Source: Paucidesulfovibrio sp036541255 (GTDB lineage: Bacteria > Desulfobacterota > Desulfovibrionia > Desulfovibrionales > Desulfovibrionaceae). From it: a DNA stretch of 55,433 bases. Every line of letters begins with the position of its first letter. Position 1 is the first letter of the stretch. The translations under genes were made by a program, and so were the position numbers. The stretch lies in contig JAZHDD010000047.1 of assembly GCA_036541255.1 (NCBI GenBank), positions 1 to 55,433 of the forward strand. Direction: 5' to 3'. Below are positions 1-8,720 of the stretch, one piece after another. The notes under the pieces were generated by a model. It made no database searches. It was not told the origin of the DNA and saw only the letters and a list, made by a program, of their open reading frames with translations.

Positions 1-754
1 GAAATCCGAAATACTCCCGCAAATCCATCGGCATGTACATCATGAATGCCGCAGGTTCGCCGTCAACGTCCAAAACCAAGGTCTGCATATCTTCAGAGGC
101 AAACCCGGACAGTATCCAGCGTTCATAAAGGCTGTCCGCCTTGGCTTTGTCAAAATTCGAATCCGCGTAGAACCGCTGCGAAGCAAATGCTCCCTTGGCG
201 TACTCCACCATGACCGCCGCATCGTCCGGTCCTGCGACTCGCAGCGTTGGCAGCGCCGGATCGTGTTCTTCCAGGGCATGCAAACTGACCATGTTGTAGA
301 GTGAACTTTCAATGAATACAAAGCCATGCCGCTCCATTGCGTGAATCTCCGACAAGGCAAGCGAAGGCAGTTTGGACGAGACAAAGCGGATTCGCTGCCG
401 CGCGCACCAAGCATCGAACTCGCCCAGCAATGCGTCGGCCACTTCGGCTCTCTCGAAAGCGTGGCACAGCACAAAAAAAGAAAGGGAGGCAAAAGGAAAA
501 CCGAAATGTTCCGTATCCCAATCGGAAATACCGTACACCAAAAGCCCAAGGACCTGGCCGCCATCGGAGAATGCGGCGCAATACCTTCGGTTCTTGCCCC
601 GGGTCAGAGCCATGGTCTGTTCAACGACGTAGGCCTTCGCCGCTTCGCTCGGCAGCGAACGGTCTTCGCAAAACCGTCCCATGGAATACCCAGCCAGGGC
701 ACTCTCCACGATCTGGCGTGTCAATTCTGACGAAGAACCTTGCTCAATGCGCAT
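1..754 (-). CDS. GNAT-family N-acetyltransferase, 3' end cut by the window edge
   Basis: The frame opens with ATG at 754-752, overlaps the end of pseG by 11 bases, and stays open for 251 codons to the window edge, so the C-terminus is missing. Residues about 60-90 contain VYGISDWDTEHFGFP, close to the conserved DTEHFGF block of WecD-type (TDP-fucosamine acetyltransferase-like) GNAT proteins. A second GNAT-like strand, EPAAFMMYMPM, lies near the edge. Coming directly after pseG, it is the obvious candidate to acetylate the C4 amino group made by PseC, which is the PseH role. That role is inferred from position; the sequence alone shows only an acetyltransferase of WecD type. Confidence 0.72.
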   Translation of the reverse strand, partial: MRIEQGSSSELTRQIVESALAGYSMGRFCEDRSLPSEAAKAYVVEQTMALTRGKNRRYCAAFSDGGQVLGLLVYGISDWDTEHFGFPFASLSFFVLCHAFERAEVADALLGEFDAWCARQRIRFVSSKLPSLALSEIHAMERHGFVFIESSLYNMVSLHALEEHDPALPTLRVAGPDDAAVMVEYAKGAFASQRFYADSNFDKAKADSLYERWILSGFASEDMQTLVLDVDGEPAAFMMYMPMDLREYFGF

Positions 755-1826
755 TGCGTTCCTCTCCTGTTTCCGACGGCACTTCATCCGGGGCGCTTGT
801 GGCCCACAGCACTGCAGCCGTGCGCATGGCGCCCTTGCCGTCCACCAGCAAACGCAGGCTCGCGCTCATGGCGGCCCGCCTTTCCCGGTCCGGGACCAAT
901 TCGGCCAATGCCGCCCTCATATCCACAGACCGCGTGTTCCTGTTCAGGACAACGGCACCGCAGCCCGCCATGCTCCGTGCCACGCCCGCCTGATTGTCCG
1001 CAACCTGCACCAGCAGCAAGGGTACCCCGAACAGAGCCAGCTCCCAGCAGGTGGACCCGGCCGCGGAAATGGCCATGTCGGCCCAGGCCATCAACGGAGC
1101 CATGTCCGACACCGCGTGCAGCACCTCGATTTCGCAGGGCAGGGACGCGGCCCTGCCGCGCAGGGTTTCCAAGCGAGGGTTGGCTCCGCCCACCACCAAG
1201 CGCAGGCGCAGATCGCCAAATCGCGCCTCCGCCAGGGCGTCGAGCACGCGGGAGGTCACGTCCGCCTTGTCCGCCCCGCCCATGAGCACCAGGACATTGC
1301 GCACCCGCTCCGGTTGGGGCTTGATCGCTGCCGCCGCATTGCGGAATTCGCGGCGCAGCAGCACGTACTCGGCCCCGAACAGACACCGGGCATCGGCGTT
1401 CAAAACATAGCCGATGGTTCCGGCATCCGGGCTGGGATTGAGCAACACATCGGCAACATAGGTTCCCCGGTCGTTCACGTCGTCCAGCACCAGGGTCTTG
1501 CGACCTGCGGCCCGCACGGCGCGCTGATATTCCGTATCGAAATGATAGCCGTCGAGCACTACCCATTGCCCGGGCCGGGTCGCGGCAAGCAGCGTTTTCA
1601 GGTCGCCGGGATGCGGATACGGGGCCGACACTTGCTCCAATGAAAAACCTTCCTCGGCCAAACGGGTCACCAGGCTCGGCGCATCCAGACAGGAAAGGAA
1701 GCGGACCTTGCCGCCCAAGTCCTGCCAGGCCTGGGCCAGGGCCAGAGAGCGCATGACATGGCCCAGCCCGATACCGGGACCGGCATCGGCCCGAATAGTC
1801 AAAAGAGGCTGCACGGAAGAAGTCAT
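744..1826 (-). CDS. pseG: PseG-type UDP-sugar hydrolase (nucleotide release in pseudaminic acid synthesis)
   Basis: This 360-residue protein matches the PseG/SpsG family, which removes UDP from UDP-2,4-diacetamido-2,4,6-trideoxy-altrose before condensation with phosphoenolpyruvate. The N-terminus carries the diagnostic glycine-rich loop IRADAGPGIGLGHVMRS. H23 corresponds to the catalytic histidine and D14 to the conserved aspartate. The C-terminal half has MurG-like blocks: LVLMGGADKADVT near 200-220 and the AISAAGSTCWELALFGVPLL region. Its ATG overlaps the stop of the upstream cytidylyltransferase gene by 4 bases (ATGA), so the two are translationally coupled. It is cytoplasmic. The family assignment is strong; the exact sugar is not proven. 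Confidence 0.88.
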   Translation of the reverse strand: MTSSVQPLLTIRADAGPGIGLGHVMRSLALAQAWQDLGGKVRFLSCLDAPSLVTRLAEEGFSLEQVSAPYPHPGDLKTLLAATRPGQWVVLDGYHFDTEYQRAVRAAGRKTLVLDDVNDRGTYVADVLLNPSPDAGTIGYVLNADARCLFGAEYVLLRREFRNAAAAIKPQPERVRNVLVLMGGADKADVTSRVLDALAEARFGDLRLRLVVGGANPRLETLRGRAASLPCEIEVLHAVSDMAPLMAWADMAISAAGSTCWELALFGVPLLLVQVADNQAGVARSMAGCGAVVLNRNTRSVDMRAALAELVPDRERRAAMSASLRLLVDGKGAMRTAAVLWATSAPDEVPSETGEERNAH

Positions 1827-2590
1827 GGCCTCGGCGGGATCTCGCCCCGGGCAATGGCCTTGACCACGGCCTCGTTGCGCACCACGTGGGAGTTCAAGTT
1901 GAATATCTCGGAATGCCCGTCCAGGAAGGGGCGAATCCGCTCCATGCCGAAATCCGCTCCATGCAGGGGGTACAGAGCCTCGAACACGGCCCGGACCACC
2001 TCGAAATCCTCGGGCTCGTCCACGGTAATGCGATAGCGGCTGTCATCCACTTCGTTTTCCACATACGCCGAGCGGAACACGCCGGGATTGTTGCGGACAT
2101 ACGATGTGACATGCTCACGTTCAAACGCCTTTTCCGCACGCTTCCAGACCTCTTCGAGCAGGGCGAACGAAAAGACCTCGCAATCCAACCCTTCCGCATA
2201 GCTCTTGCCCGTGCAGACATGCTCGAGCCCCTGCCGGAAGAACTCCGCCACAACGCGGTCGCACGAAGCAGCGTCCACCAGGGGGCAATCCCCGGTCAGG
2301 CGCATGACCGTTTCCGATCCGATTTCGCGCGCGGCCTGATAGTAGCGGTCGAGCACGTCGTTTTCGCTGCCCCGATAAACGCGCACGCCCAACTTGCGGC
2401 CCAATTCGGCCACTGGATCGTCTCCGGGCAGGTCCGAGGTGGCCACCACGAGCGTGCGCAGGCAGGCGAACCGTTGCACCCGCTCAATCTGGTAGGCCAG
2501 CAGCGGCCTGCCGAGCACCTCCCGCAACACTTTGCCAGGAAGCCGGGTCGAGCCCATGCGGGCCTGGATGATCACGTCCACGTTGCGCAT
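1823..2590 (-). CDS. SpsF/PseF-type cytidylyltransferase (CMP-nonulosonate formation)
   Basis: This 255-residue nucleotidyltransferase probably activates the finished nonulosonic acid as its CMP-sugar. The N-terminus MRNVDVIIQARMGSTRLPGK is the classic nucleotide-binding start of the SpsF/CTP_transf_3 family. The open frame runs upstream to 2776, but that extra part is antisense to the deacetylase gene. I chose ATG at 2590 because GAGGA lies just before it and the family motif begins immediately. Conserved acidic blocks follow (MRLTGDCPLVDA at about residue 105; ITVDEPEDFEVV at about 200). It follows the deacetylase gene by 7 bases and overlaps pseG by 4. It is SpsF-like rather than a canonical PseF, so the function rests partly on context. 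Confidence 0.8.
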   Translation of the reverse strand: MRNVDVIIQARMGSTRLPGKVLREVLGRPLLAYQIERVQRFACLRTLVVATSDLPGDDPVAELGRKLGVRVYRGSENDVLDRYYQAAREIGSETVMRLTGDCPLVDAASCDRVVAEFFRQGLEHVCTGKSYAEGLDCEVFSFALLEEVWKRAEKAFEREHVTSYVRNNPGVFRSAYVENEVDDSRYRITVDEPEDFEVVRAVFEALYPLHGADFGMERIRPFLDGHSEIFNLNSHVVRNEAVVKAIARGEIPPRP

Positions 2591-2597
2591 GCGTTCC

Positions 2598-3293
2598 TCA
2601 GCTGAACAACCGTTGGGCCATGAAGGCCTCGGCAAAATGATTTCCGGATTCAGACCCGCGCACCTTGGCCACGGCCCGCAGGACTTCGGGCGAACGCGGG
2701 TTCGGATCGGGCTGAACTTCGCTTTCATAGGCGCGCATGGCTGCGAGTTTGCGCTCCAGGGCCGCCTCGGACACATTCACGTAGAAATTGGGTTCGAACG
2801 CCGCAGGCCGCAGATAGCCCGTGCTGCTGGGCACCTCGCCGCAAAGCAGCGCCACCTGCCGCCCAGGCGCTGGACGCGCCGCCACCACGGCGGCCTGATG
2901 GCAATACTGGTGGTCGATGTTGGTGCAGAAACGATGATGGGTCAGGATCACATCGGGCCGGGCCTCGCGCATCACGGCTTCCAGCCATTGGACCAGTTGT
3001 AAAAGCGGCAGGGAATCCATGGCGTTGTCCGGAAAATCGCCGAAACGTGCCAAGGCGGGGTCCACGCCAAGTTCTTGCAGGGCCTGCCGCGCATTGCCGC
3101 GCAGGGCAGCGATCTTCTGTTCGGCCTGCGGTCCGGATTCGCCCCGGCTGGTAATGCCTGTGCCGGGAATGGCCACATGCACTTCCACGCCCTGACCGGC
3201 CCAGGTAGCCAGGGTTGCGCCCGCGGCCAGGGTCTCGTCGTCCGGATGGGCGAAAAAGGCCAGCACCCGCTGCACGTCCTTGTTCAACTGCAT
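2598..3293 (-). CDS. PIG-L (LmbE) family zinc-dependent N-deacetylase
   Basis: The product is 231 residues, normal for PIG-L/LmbE deacetylases, which remove acetyl groups from N-acetylhexosamine-type substrates. The zinc motif AHPDDE is at residues 15-20, and the second ligand set, NIDHQYCHQA, lies near residue 128. The motif RPDVILTHHR just before it is also typical. The gene sits inside the nonulosonic-acid operon, 3 bases after the methyltransferase and 7 before the cytidylyltransferase, so the substrate is probably an acetamido sugar of that pathway or its nucleotide form. A deacetylase is not part of the standard six-step pseudaminic acid route, so its presence suggests a modified product. 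Confidence 0.85.
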   Translation of the reverse strand: MQLNKDVQRVLAFFAHPDDETLAAGATLATWAGQGVEVHVAIPGTGITSRGESGPQAEQKIAALRGNARQALQELGVDPALARFGDFPDNAMDSLPLLQLVQWLEAVMREARPDVILTHHRFCTNIDHQYCHQAAVVAARPAPGRQVALLCGEVPSSTGYLRPAAFEPNFYVNVSEAALERKLAAMRAYESEVQPDPNPRSPEVLRAVAKVRGSESGNHFAEAFMAQRLFS

Positions 3294-3296
3294 GCC

Positions 3297-4325
3297 CTAC
3301 CTCCTGCGGCCATGATACAGGCCCCGGCTGATCTCCGCGTCAAAAGGCGTCAGTTCGAAGTCCGGAGAAAAAATCGCAACAGCACTCGCAAGGGGGGTTG
3401 TGCCAGCCTTTTCCTTGTTCTTGTTGAAGAGCAGACACAAGTCAACTTCAGGCAGGCAAAGACGCTTCAGGTGCTCTACATAATTCTGGACGACCTCTTG
3501 CGGCATCTCCGAAAAGGAAGCGAAATTAAGAAAAAGATCCACGTTCGCGGTGAGCGACTCTATTTGCCACGGACAAAGGCAAAGAATCTCCAACGTATCA
3601 TCATCCGAAAACGTTATTCTGTCCAAGGCGCGCGTCTCGGAATAATCTCTTACCGCTTCGCCAAAATGATGCCGCAGATATTCCGTGGCAATGCAAATCA
3701 TCGGCGGGATATCAAGATAAACGAATTTTCGGATGCCCGAATTGAGATGCAACAGCAGATGGGCGACACTGCCAAATCCGCCGCCTATCTCCATGGCGCA
3801 ACGTTTGGCGCTGAAATCGACATAGGGTTTGAATGCAACCAGCCTCATCAAATGGTGCACGTAAATGGCCGCAACACGCTCACCGTTCACCGTAACTATA
3901 TCCTGACAGCCGCCATGCAGCGAATCTGGCCAGCCTGCACCTTCCAACGCCTCCTCGCATGCCTGGCCAAACGCGCTCTGGTAGTACAGGGAAGTATAGT
4001 GCAAAGACCTATTCGCATACAGGTCAACCAGTTGCCTATATTCTTTGACCAGACTGCGAACCTTGGGCAAGCGGGCAACCAAACGTAACAGACGATGCTT
4101 CCATCGGTTGGGATCATTAACCAAATCCCAGGGGTCACGCGGGGAAACATCGACGAATCCCTTTCCTATCGCCGGGCAATTCCGAAAATCGTCCAGCCCG
4201 TTCCGCTCCACCGCCAAAACAGTCCGTTTTTGGTAGCCAGCCCAGTAGGGTCCGGGATGATACAAGCCACTCTGCTTGTTCTGGTCCTCCAGCATGGTCT
4301 TCATCATTGCGATGCTGTCCTTCAC
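3297..4325 (-). CDS. Putative sugar O-methyltransferase (SAM-dependent)
   Basis: The product is 342 residues. GTG at 4325 is preferred over upstream ATG codons because AAGGAGG ends a few bases before it and the gene then begins just after the aminotransferase stop. The core resembles the TIGR04371-type putative sugar O-methyltransferases of surface-glycan loci. A SAM-binding loop AMEIGGGFGSVAHLLL is near residue 190, followed by the strand FVYLDIPPM. In the tail, DLFLNFASFSEMP matches the post-loop block of such enzymes. Base composition is lower in GC than its neighbours, which hints at a separate history. The methyl acceptor is unknown; context suggests the nonulosonic acid or a linked sugar. 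Confidence 0.7.
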   Translation of the reverse strand: MKDSIAMMKTMLEDQNKQSGLYHPGPYWAGYQKRTVLAVERNGLDDFRNCPAIGKGFVDVSPRDPWDLVNDPNRWKHRLLRLVARLPKVRSLVKEYRQLVDLYANRSLHYTSLYYQSAFGQACEEALEGAGWPDSLHGGCQDIVTVNGERVAAIYVHHLMRLVAFKPYVDFSAKRCAMEIGGGFGSVAHLLLHLNSGIRKFVYLDIPPMICIATEYLRHHFGEAVRDYSETRALDRITFSDDDTLEILCLCPWQIESLTANVDLFLNFASFSEMPQEVVQNYVEHLKRLCLPEVDLCLLFNKNKEKAGTTPLASAVAIFSPDFELTPFDAEISRGLYHGRRR

Positions 4326-4348
4326 TATCCCCTCCTTGTCAAACTCAG

Positions 4349-5692
4349 TCAGGCGAGTCTGCCGAAACCGGCCGCGGCAGGAAGGCCTCGCAGCCTTTGG
4401 GCCAATTCGCCTTTGTCCACGGCCTCGCGCAGCAAAGCAAAGGTGCGGCCACACGCGTCCAGATACCGCTCCACATCCGCATCCGTATGCGCGTACATGG
4501 CATAATAAAGCGTTGATGCCAAAATGCCCTCATCAAGCATGCACTGCACGAAATAGGCTTTGAGGCTCAAGGCATCCTTTCCCGCAAATCCGTAATGGCT
4601 CAGGGGCGGTATGCCGCCCACGTTTATTTCCAGACCGTATTCCGCTGCGCAGCGCTTCCAGCCCTGCTGCACCTTGGTGCCCAGCTGCACGAGCCGCGTG
4701 GCCGCGTCCAGGTCCCGGTGCTTGCGCAACGTGGCCAGGGCCGCCACAGGCCCGATCCGCTCGGTCCAGTTGGTGGAGCTGATGAACGTTTTCTGCGCCG
4801 CCTGCATGACATCGGCCTTTCCGATGACCGCGGCCATGGCATAGCCGTTGCCCAGAGCCTTGGAAAACACCGCCATGTCCGGCGGTTGGGGAAACAGTTT
4901 GAGATGCGCGCCGCCCGTGCAGAGCCGCAGCCCGGCGGAGACCTCGTCCACGATGAGCACGGCCCCGGTCCGATCCGCCAGTTTGCGCACCCCTTCCAGG
5001 AAGCCCGGCTCCGGTTCGGCGCTGCGGATGGACTCCATGACGATGGCCGCGAGCTTCTCGCCGTGCACCTCCACAATGGCTTCCAGCTCTTCCAGCTTGT
5101 TGTAGTGGAAGGGATAGGCCGTGCCTGCCAGCCCCTGGGGCACGCCTGCCGGATCGAGCCCGGTGATGTGATGCCCGCCCAAGGCGTTTTCCGCGCCCAC
5201 GTTGGCCGCCAGATACCAATCGTGCCAGCCGTGATAGCCGCAGAAGGCCACCACGTCGCGGCCTGTCCGGGCCCTGGCGATACGCACGGCCACGGACATG
5301 GCTTCGCCACCGCAGCGCACGAACCGGGCCATGTCGGCCCAGGGATGCAGTTCGCAGAGCAAATCGGCAAGCTCCACCTCTTCCGGACAGTTCAGCGAGG
5401 AGCTCACGCCGCGCGAAACCGCGTCGAGCACGGCCGCGTCCACATCCGGATCGGCATAGCCGAGCACGTTGGCACCGATGCCCGCAATACTCATGTCCAA
5501 ATATTCGTTGTTGTCCAGATCCCAGACCGTAGCCCCTTTGGCACGGCTGAAATACGTGGGCCAGACGCCCAGGGAAAAACGGTCGGGCCGCTTGGAAAGC
5601 AGTTGGCTCAAACCGGGGATGCGCTTCAAGGCACGGTCCTGCATGGAGAGCGTCTTGGAGATGTCATGCGAAAACGTCTTGGAAGTTCCCAT
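4349..5692 (-). CDS. Class III PLP aminotransferase, glutamate-1-semialdehyde aminomutase-like
   Basis: This 447-residue fold-type I PLP enzyme has the expected class III blocks. VRCGGEAMSVAVRIARA is near 125-142, and AFCGYHGWHDWY binds the cofactor phosphate region. LIVDEVSAGLR supplies the aspartate at about 249, and the Schiff-base lysine is K278 in FSKALGNGYAM. These match glutamate-1-semialdehyde aminomutase relatives, but the location between an aldo/keto reductase and a sugar methyltransferase in a glycan operon argues against haem synthesis. A role in transferring an amino group to a keto-sugar is likely. It follows the reductase stop at 5702 by 9 bases. Substrate is not determinable from sequence. 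Confidence 0.78.
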   Translation of the reverse strand: MGTSKTFSHDISKTLSMQDRALKRIPGLSQLLSKRPDRFSLGVWPTYFSRAKGATVWDLDNNEYLDMSIAGIGANVLGYADPDVDAAVLDAVSRGVSSSLNCPEEVELADLLCELHPWADMARFVRCGGEAMSVAVRIARARTGRDVVAFCGYHGWHDWYLAANVGAENALGGHHITGLDPAGVPQGLAGTAYPFHYNKLEELEAIVEVHGEKLAAIVMESIRSAEPEPGFLEGVRKLADRTGAVLIVDEVSAGLRLCTGGAHLKLFPQPPDMAVFSKALGNGYAMAAVIGKADVMQAAQKTFISSTNWTERIGPVAALATLRKHRDLDAATRLVQLGTKVQQGWKRCAAEYGLEINVGGIPPLSHYGFAGKDALSLKAYFVQCMLDEGILASTLYYAMYAHTDADVERYLDACGRTFALLREAVDKGELAQRLRGLPAAAGFGRLA

Positions 5693-5701
5693 GAGTCTTT
5701 C

Positions 5702-6598
5702 CTACCACTGTGCGGGGTTGAGAATTGTTTCCGACACGTCGTCAAAGACAGCGCGCACCTCCTCCACAAGACCTTGCGGAGAAGTCGTTGCCCATAATGC
5801 CAGATTTTCGCGAACCTGCGCCGGGGTTTCCGCGCCGAACAGCACCCGGACACCGGCGTGCGCCTCGCGCACATAGGCCAGGGCCAAGCCTGCCGGACTC
5901 AGGCCGAGCCGTTGCGCCAGGGCCTGGAACCGCGCCACAACGTTTTTGGCGTGGGCCACACGCCCGGGCAGTTGGTCCGGATTCATGAGCAACAGTCCCT
6001 GGAGATAGACGCTGCGCACGTACAATGTTTTGCCGCGCTCTTCCGCCTCCCGGAACACCCCGGCCCGCTCGAAACGGCGGTCCAGCGCATTGCAGGGAAT
6101 CTGCACGGCGTCCAGGCCGTCCGTGGCCAGGGCGCGCAATGCCGCCTGCGGCGAATACACGGATATCCCGGTCCGCTCCAGCAATCCCTGGTCACGAAGC
6201 GCGGAAAAACGACCGGACAATCCCAGGTCCCAGGCGTCGAGAAAGGTTTCGGAATGCAGCAGCACGGTCTGAAGCCGGGGCACGCCCATGCGCCGGGCCG
6301 AATTCAGTACGGCCTCTGCCAGCGCTTCAAGGTCTCCGTAATCCAACGACTTGTCCGGTTTGGTGGCTACCCGTGCCTCTTCGGCAATGCCGAGCTCGGC
6401 AAAGATGCCGCCCAGCACGGCCTCGCTCTCGCCATAGCCCTGGGCCGTGTCGAACTCCCGCACGCCGCCTTGCCACGCCTCGCGTACGATCTCCAGGGCC
6501 GTGGCCGCGTCCGGACGTCCCGTGGCATTGGCCACGCCGTAGTCCATGCCCAGCTGCACCGTGCCGAGCACGAGCCGCTTCGGGCTTGCGGCCGGCAT
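5702..6598 (-). CDS. Aldo/keto reductase in nonulosonic-acid operon
   Basis: The gene encodes a 298-residue AKR. The start is ATG at 6598, sharing one base with the pseC stop (TGATG). The open frame continues upstream only as a shadow of pseC. The catalytic tetrad is visible: D50 and Y55 in EFDTAQGYGES, K80 in ATKPDKS, and H115 in LLHSE. LGTVQLGMDYGVAN at the start is typical of sugar-operon AKRs that share this opening. NADPH-dependent reduction of a carbonyl is expected. Because it pairs with the neighbouring class III aminotransferase, the two could act successively on one keto-sugar. That pairing is inference. Confidence 0.82.
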   Translation of the reverse strand: MPAASPKRLVLGTVQLGMDYGVANATGRPDAATALEIVREAWQGGVREFDTAQGYGESEAVLGGIFAELGIAEEARVATKPDKSLDYGDLEALAEAVLNSARRMGVPRLQTVLLHSETFLDAWDLGLSGRFSALRDQGLLERTGISVYSPQAALRALATDGLDAVQIPCNALDRRFERAGVFREAEERGKTLYVRSVYLQGLLLMNPDQLPGRVAHAKNVVARFQALAQRLGLSPAGLALAYVREAHAGVRVLFGAETPAQVRENLALWATTSPQGLVEEVRAVFDDVSETILNPAQW

Positions 6599-7710
6599 CA
6601 GACCACCTCGCCCACGATGCGGATCACGGTTTCCACTTCCGCGTCGCTCATGGCCGGGAACATGGGCAGGGAGATCAATTCTTCGTAGGCGGCCTCGGCA
6701 TGGGGACAAAGACCAGGGCCCGTGCCCAGGCGCTCGCGGTAATAGGGATGCAGGTGCACCGGCATGTAATGGACGTTCACGCCCAGGCCGTGCCGCCGCA
6801 GCTCCGCGAAAACGCGGGCCCGCTCCGGCACACGCACCACATACAAATGATACGCATGCAGCGCGCCGGGCCGCAGGGCCGGGACTTGCACGCGCTCCAT
6901 TGCGGCAAAGGCCGCGTCGTAACGCGCCGCGATTTCCCGCCGCCTCGCCAGGAAACGCTCCAACTTGCGCATCTGGCTCAGGCCCAAGGCGCATTGGATG
7001 TCGGTCAGTCGGTAATTGAATCCCAGGTCCACCATTTCATAGAGCCAGGAGCCCTGCGCCTCGCGCTGGCGATGGTCCGTGGTGATGCCGTGGTTGCGGA
7101 ACACGCGGCAGTTCGCGGCCAAGTCGTCCTGGTCCGTGAGCACCATGCCGCCCTCGCCCGTGGCCACGTGCTTGACCGGATGAAAGCTGAACACGCTGAG
7201 ATCGGCCAGCGTTCCGGCCCGACGCCCCTTGTCCTCGGCTCCCAAGGCATGGCAGGCGTCGGCCACCAGGCGCAGGCCGCGGGGCCGGGCCAATTCGGCC
7301 AGGGCGTCCCAGTCGCAGGGCTGGCCCGCATAATCCACGCCGATCACTGCGCGGGTACGCGGGGTCAGGGCCGCTTCCACGGCAGCAGGATCAAGCAACA
7401 AGGTTTCCGGGTCCACGTCCGCGAACACGGGAGTGGCTCCCTGATACAACACGCAATTGGCCGACGCCGCAAAGGTCAAGGGCGGCACGATCACTTCGTC
7501 GCCCGGCCCCACTTGCAAGGCGTGCATGGCCACATGCAGGGCCGCCGTGCCCGAAGACACGGCCACGCCGTGCGCTGCGCCGCAGAATCCGGCCACTGCC
7601 GCCTCGAACTCGCCCACCTTGGGGCCGGTGGTCAGCCAGTCCGAACGCAGGACCTCCTCGACGGCCCGCAGGTCGTCCTCGTCGATGCTCTGGCGTCCGT
7701 AGGGAATCAT
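6598..7710 (-). CDS. pseC: PseC-type UDP-4-keto-hexose aminotransferase
   Basis: This 370-residue DegT/DnrJ/EryC1 aminotransferase places an amino group at C4 of the PseB product. The start at 7710 overlaps the pseB stop by 4 bases (ATGA). It gives the typical N-terminus MIPYGRQSIDEDDL; extension to 7755 would run into pseB. The sequence contains GVAVSSGTAALHVAMHA (cofactor phosphate site), LVADACHALGA, and the PseC-like lysine block FSFHPVKHVATGEGG with K180. The C-terminal GVNVHYMPVHLHPYYR is also characteristic. Together with pseB and pseG it defines a pseudaminic-acid-type pathway. Confidence 0.93.
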   Translation of the reverse strand: MIPYGRQSIDEDDLRAVEEVLRSDWLTTGPKVGEFEAAVAGFCGAAHGVAVSSGTAALHVAMHALQVGPGDEVIVPPLTFAASANCVLYQGATPVFADVDPETLLLDPAAVEAALTPRTRAVIGVDYAGQPCDWDALAELARPRGLRLVADACHALGAEDKGRRAGTLADLSVFSFHPVKHVATGEGGMVLTDQDDLAANCRVFRNHGITTDHRQREAQGSWLYEMVDLGFNYRLTDIQCALGLSQMRKLERFLARRREIAARYDAAFAAMERVQVPALRPGALHAYHLYVVRVPERARVFAELRRHGLGVNVHYMPVHLHPYYRERLGTGPGLCPHAEAAYEELISLPMFPAMSDAEVETVIRIVGEVV

Positions 7711-8693
7711 AGCGTGCCGATCATCTCCTGGAGCTCCGCGATGGAAAGCTGCCATTTGTTGTCGCAGGAATTGTACTCGAAATCCTCGGACACGGGCTTG
7801 CCGCCGCTCTCGTGGAATCGATCCTCGAAGAATTTGAACTCGGGTTTAATCAAATAATGGTCGTCGAATTCCAGCGTGTTGCGGGCGTCGTCCTTGGTGA
7901 TCATAACCTCGTGAATCTTTTCGCCGGGACGGATGCCCACGGTCTCGGGTTGGCCCTGCGGGCAGATGGCCTTGGCCAGATCCATGATGTTCATGGAGGG
8001 CAGCTTGGGCACGAACAACTCGCCGCCCACCATGCGCTCCATGCAGCCGAGCACGAAATCCACGCCCTGCTCCAAGGTGATCCAGAAGCGGGTCATGCGC
8101 GGGTCGGTCACGGGCAGGTTGACCTTGCCTTCCGCAGCAAGCTTGCGAAAAAAGGGAATCACGCTGCCCCGGCTGCCAACGACGTTGCCGTAGCGCACCA
8201 CGGCAAAGCTGGTGTCCCGGGGCTTGCCGTAGCTGTTCCCGGCGATGAACAGCTTGTCCGAACAGAGCTTGGTGGCGCCATACAGATTGATGGGGCTGGC
8301 GGCCTTGTCCGTGGACAGGGCCAGCACTTTTTTCACGCCCTTGTCGATGGCCACGTTGATGATGTTCTGCGCACCGAGGATATTGGTCTTGATGGCCTCG
8401 AAGGGATTGTACTCCGCTGCCGGGACCTGCTTCATGGCCGCGGCATGGATGACGTAGTCCACGCCGTCAAAGGAGCGATACAGACGCTCCTTGTCCCGCA
8501 CATCGCCGATATGGTAGCGGATGCAGGGCGTATTGTCCCAGTTGAAGGTGTGGGACATTTCAAACTGCTTGAGTTCATCGCGGCTGAAGATGATCAGTTT
8601 CTTAGGCTTGTAGCGGGTGACGAGCGTCTCCACGCACTTTTTTCCAAAGGAACCGGTACCGCCGGTGATAAGTATGGTCTTGTCGTTGAACAT
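7707..8693 (-). CDS. pseB: PseB, UDP-GlcNAc 4,6-dehydratase (C5-inverting)
   Basis: This 328-residue extended short-chain dehydrogenase performs the first step of pseudaminic acid synthesis. It has the NAD(P) loop GGTGSFG at 11-17 and the PseB/FlaA1 signature IHAAAMKQVPAAEYNP at about 82-97. The catalytic set is D129, K130 and Y138 in STDKAASPINLYGATK. AGGAGG lies just upstream of the ATG at 8693. The family's membrane-anchored relatives (WbpM type) are about twice as long, so this is the soluble PseB form. It heads the nonulosonic-acid module and is followed by pseC with a 4-base overlap. Confidence 0.95.
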   Translation of the reverse strand: MFNDKTILITGGTGSFGKKCVETLVTRYKPKKLIIFSRDELKQFEMSHTFNWDNTPCIRYHIGDVRDKERLYRSFDGVDYVIHAAAMKQVPAAEYNPFEAIKTNILGAQNIINVAIDKGVKKVLALSTDKAASPINLYGATKLCSDKLFIAGNSYGKPRDTSFAVVRYGNVVGSRGSVIPFFRKLAAEGKVNLPVTDPRMTRFWITLEQGVDFVLGCMERMVGGELFVPKLPSMNIMDLAKAICPQGQPETVGIRPGEKIHEVMITKDDARNTLEFDDHYLIKPEFKFFEDRFHESGGKPVSEDFEYNSCDNKWQLSIAELQEMIGTL

Positions 8694-8720
8694 GCGTCCT
8701 CCTGATGGGGACCGGGTGTA

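Noticed and set aside
6025..7857. 610-codon plus-strand open frame opposite pseC and the aldo/keto reductase
   Set aside because: It is a shadow frame with Arg/Pro/His-rich composition and no motif, while pseC and the reductase have all catalytic residues.
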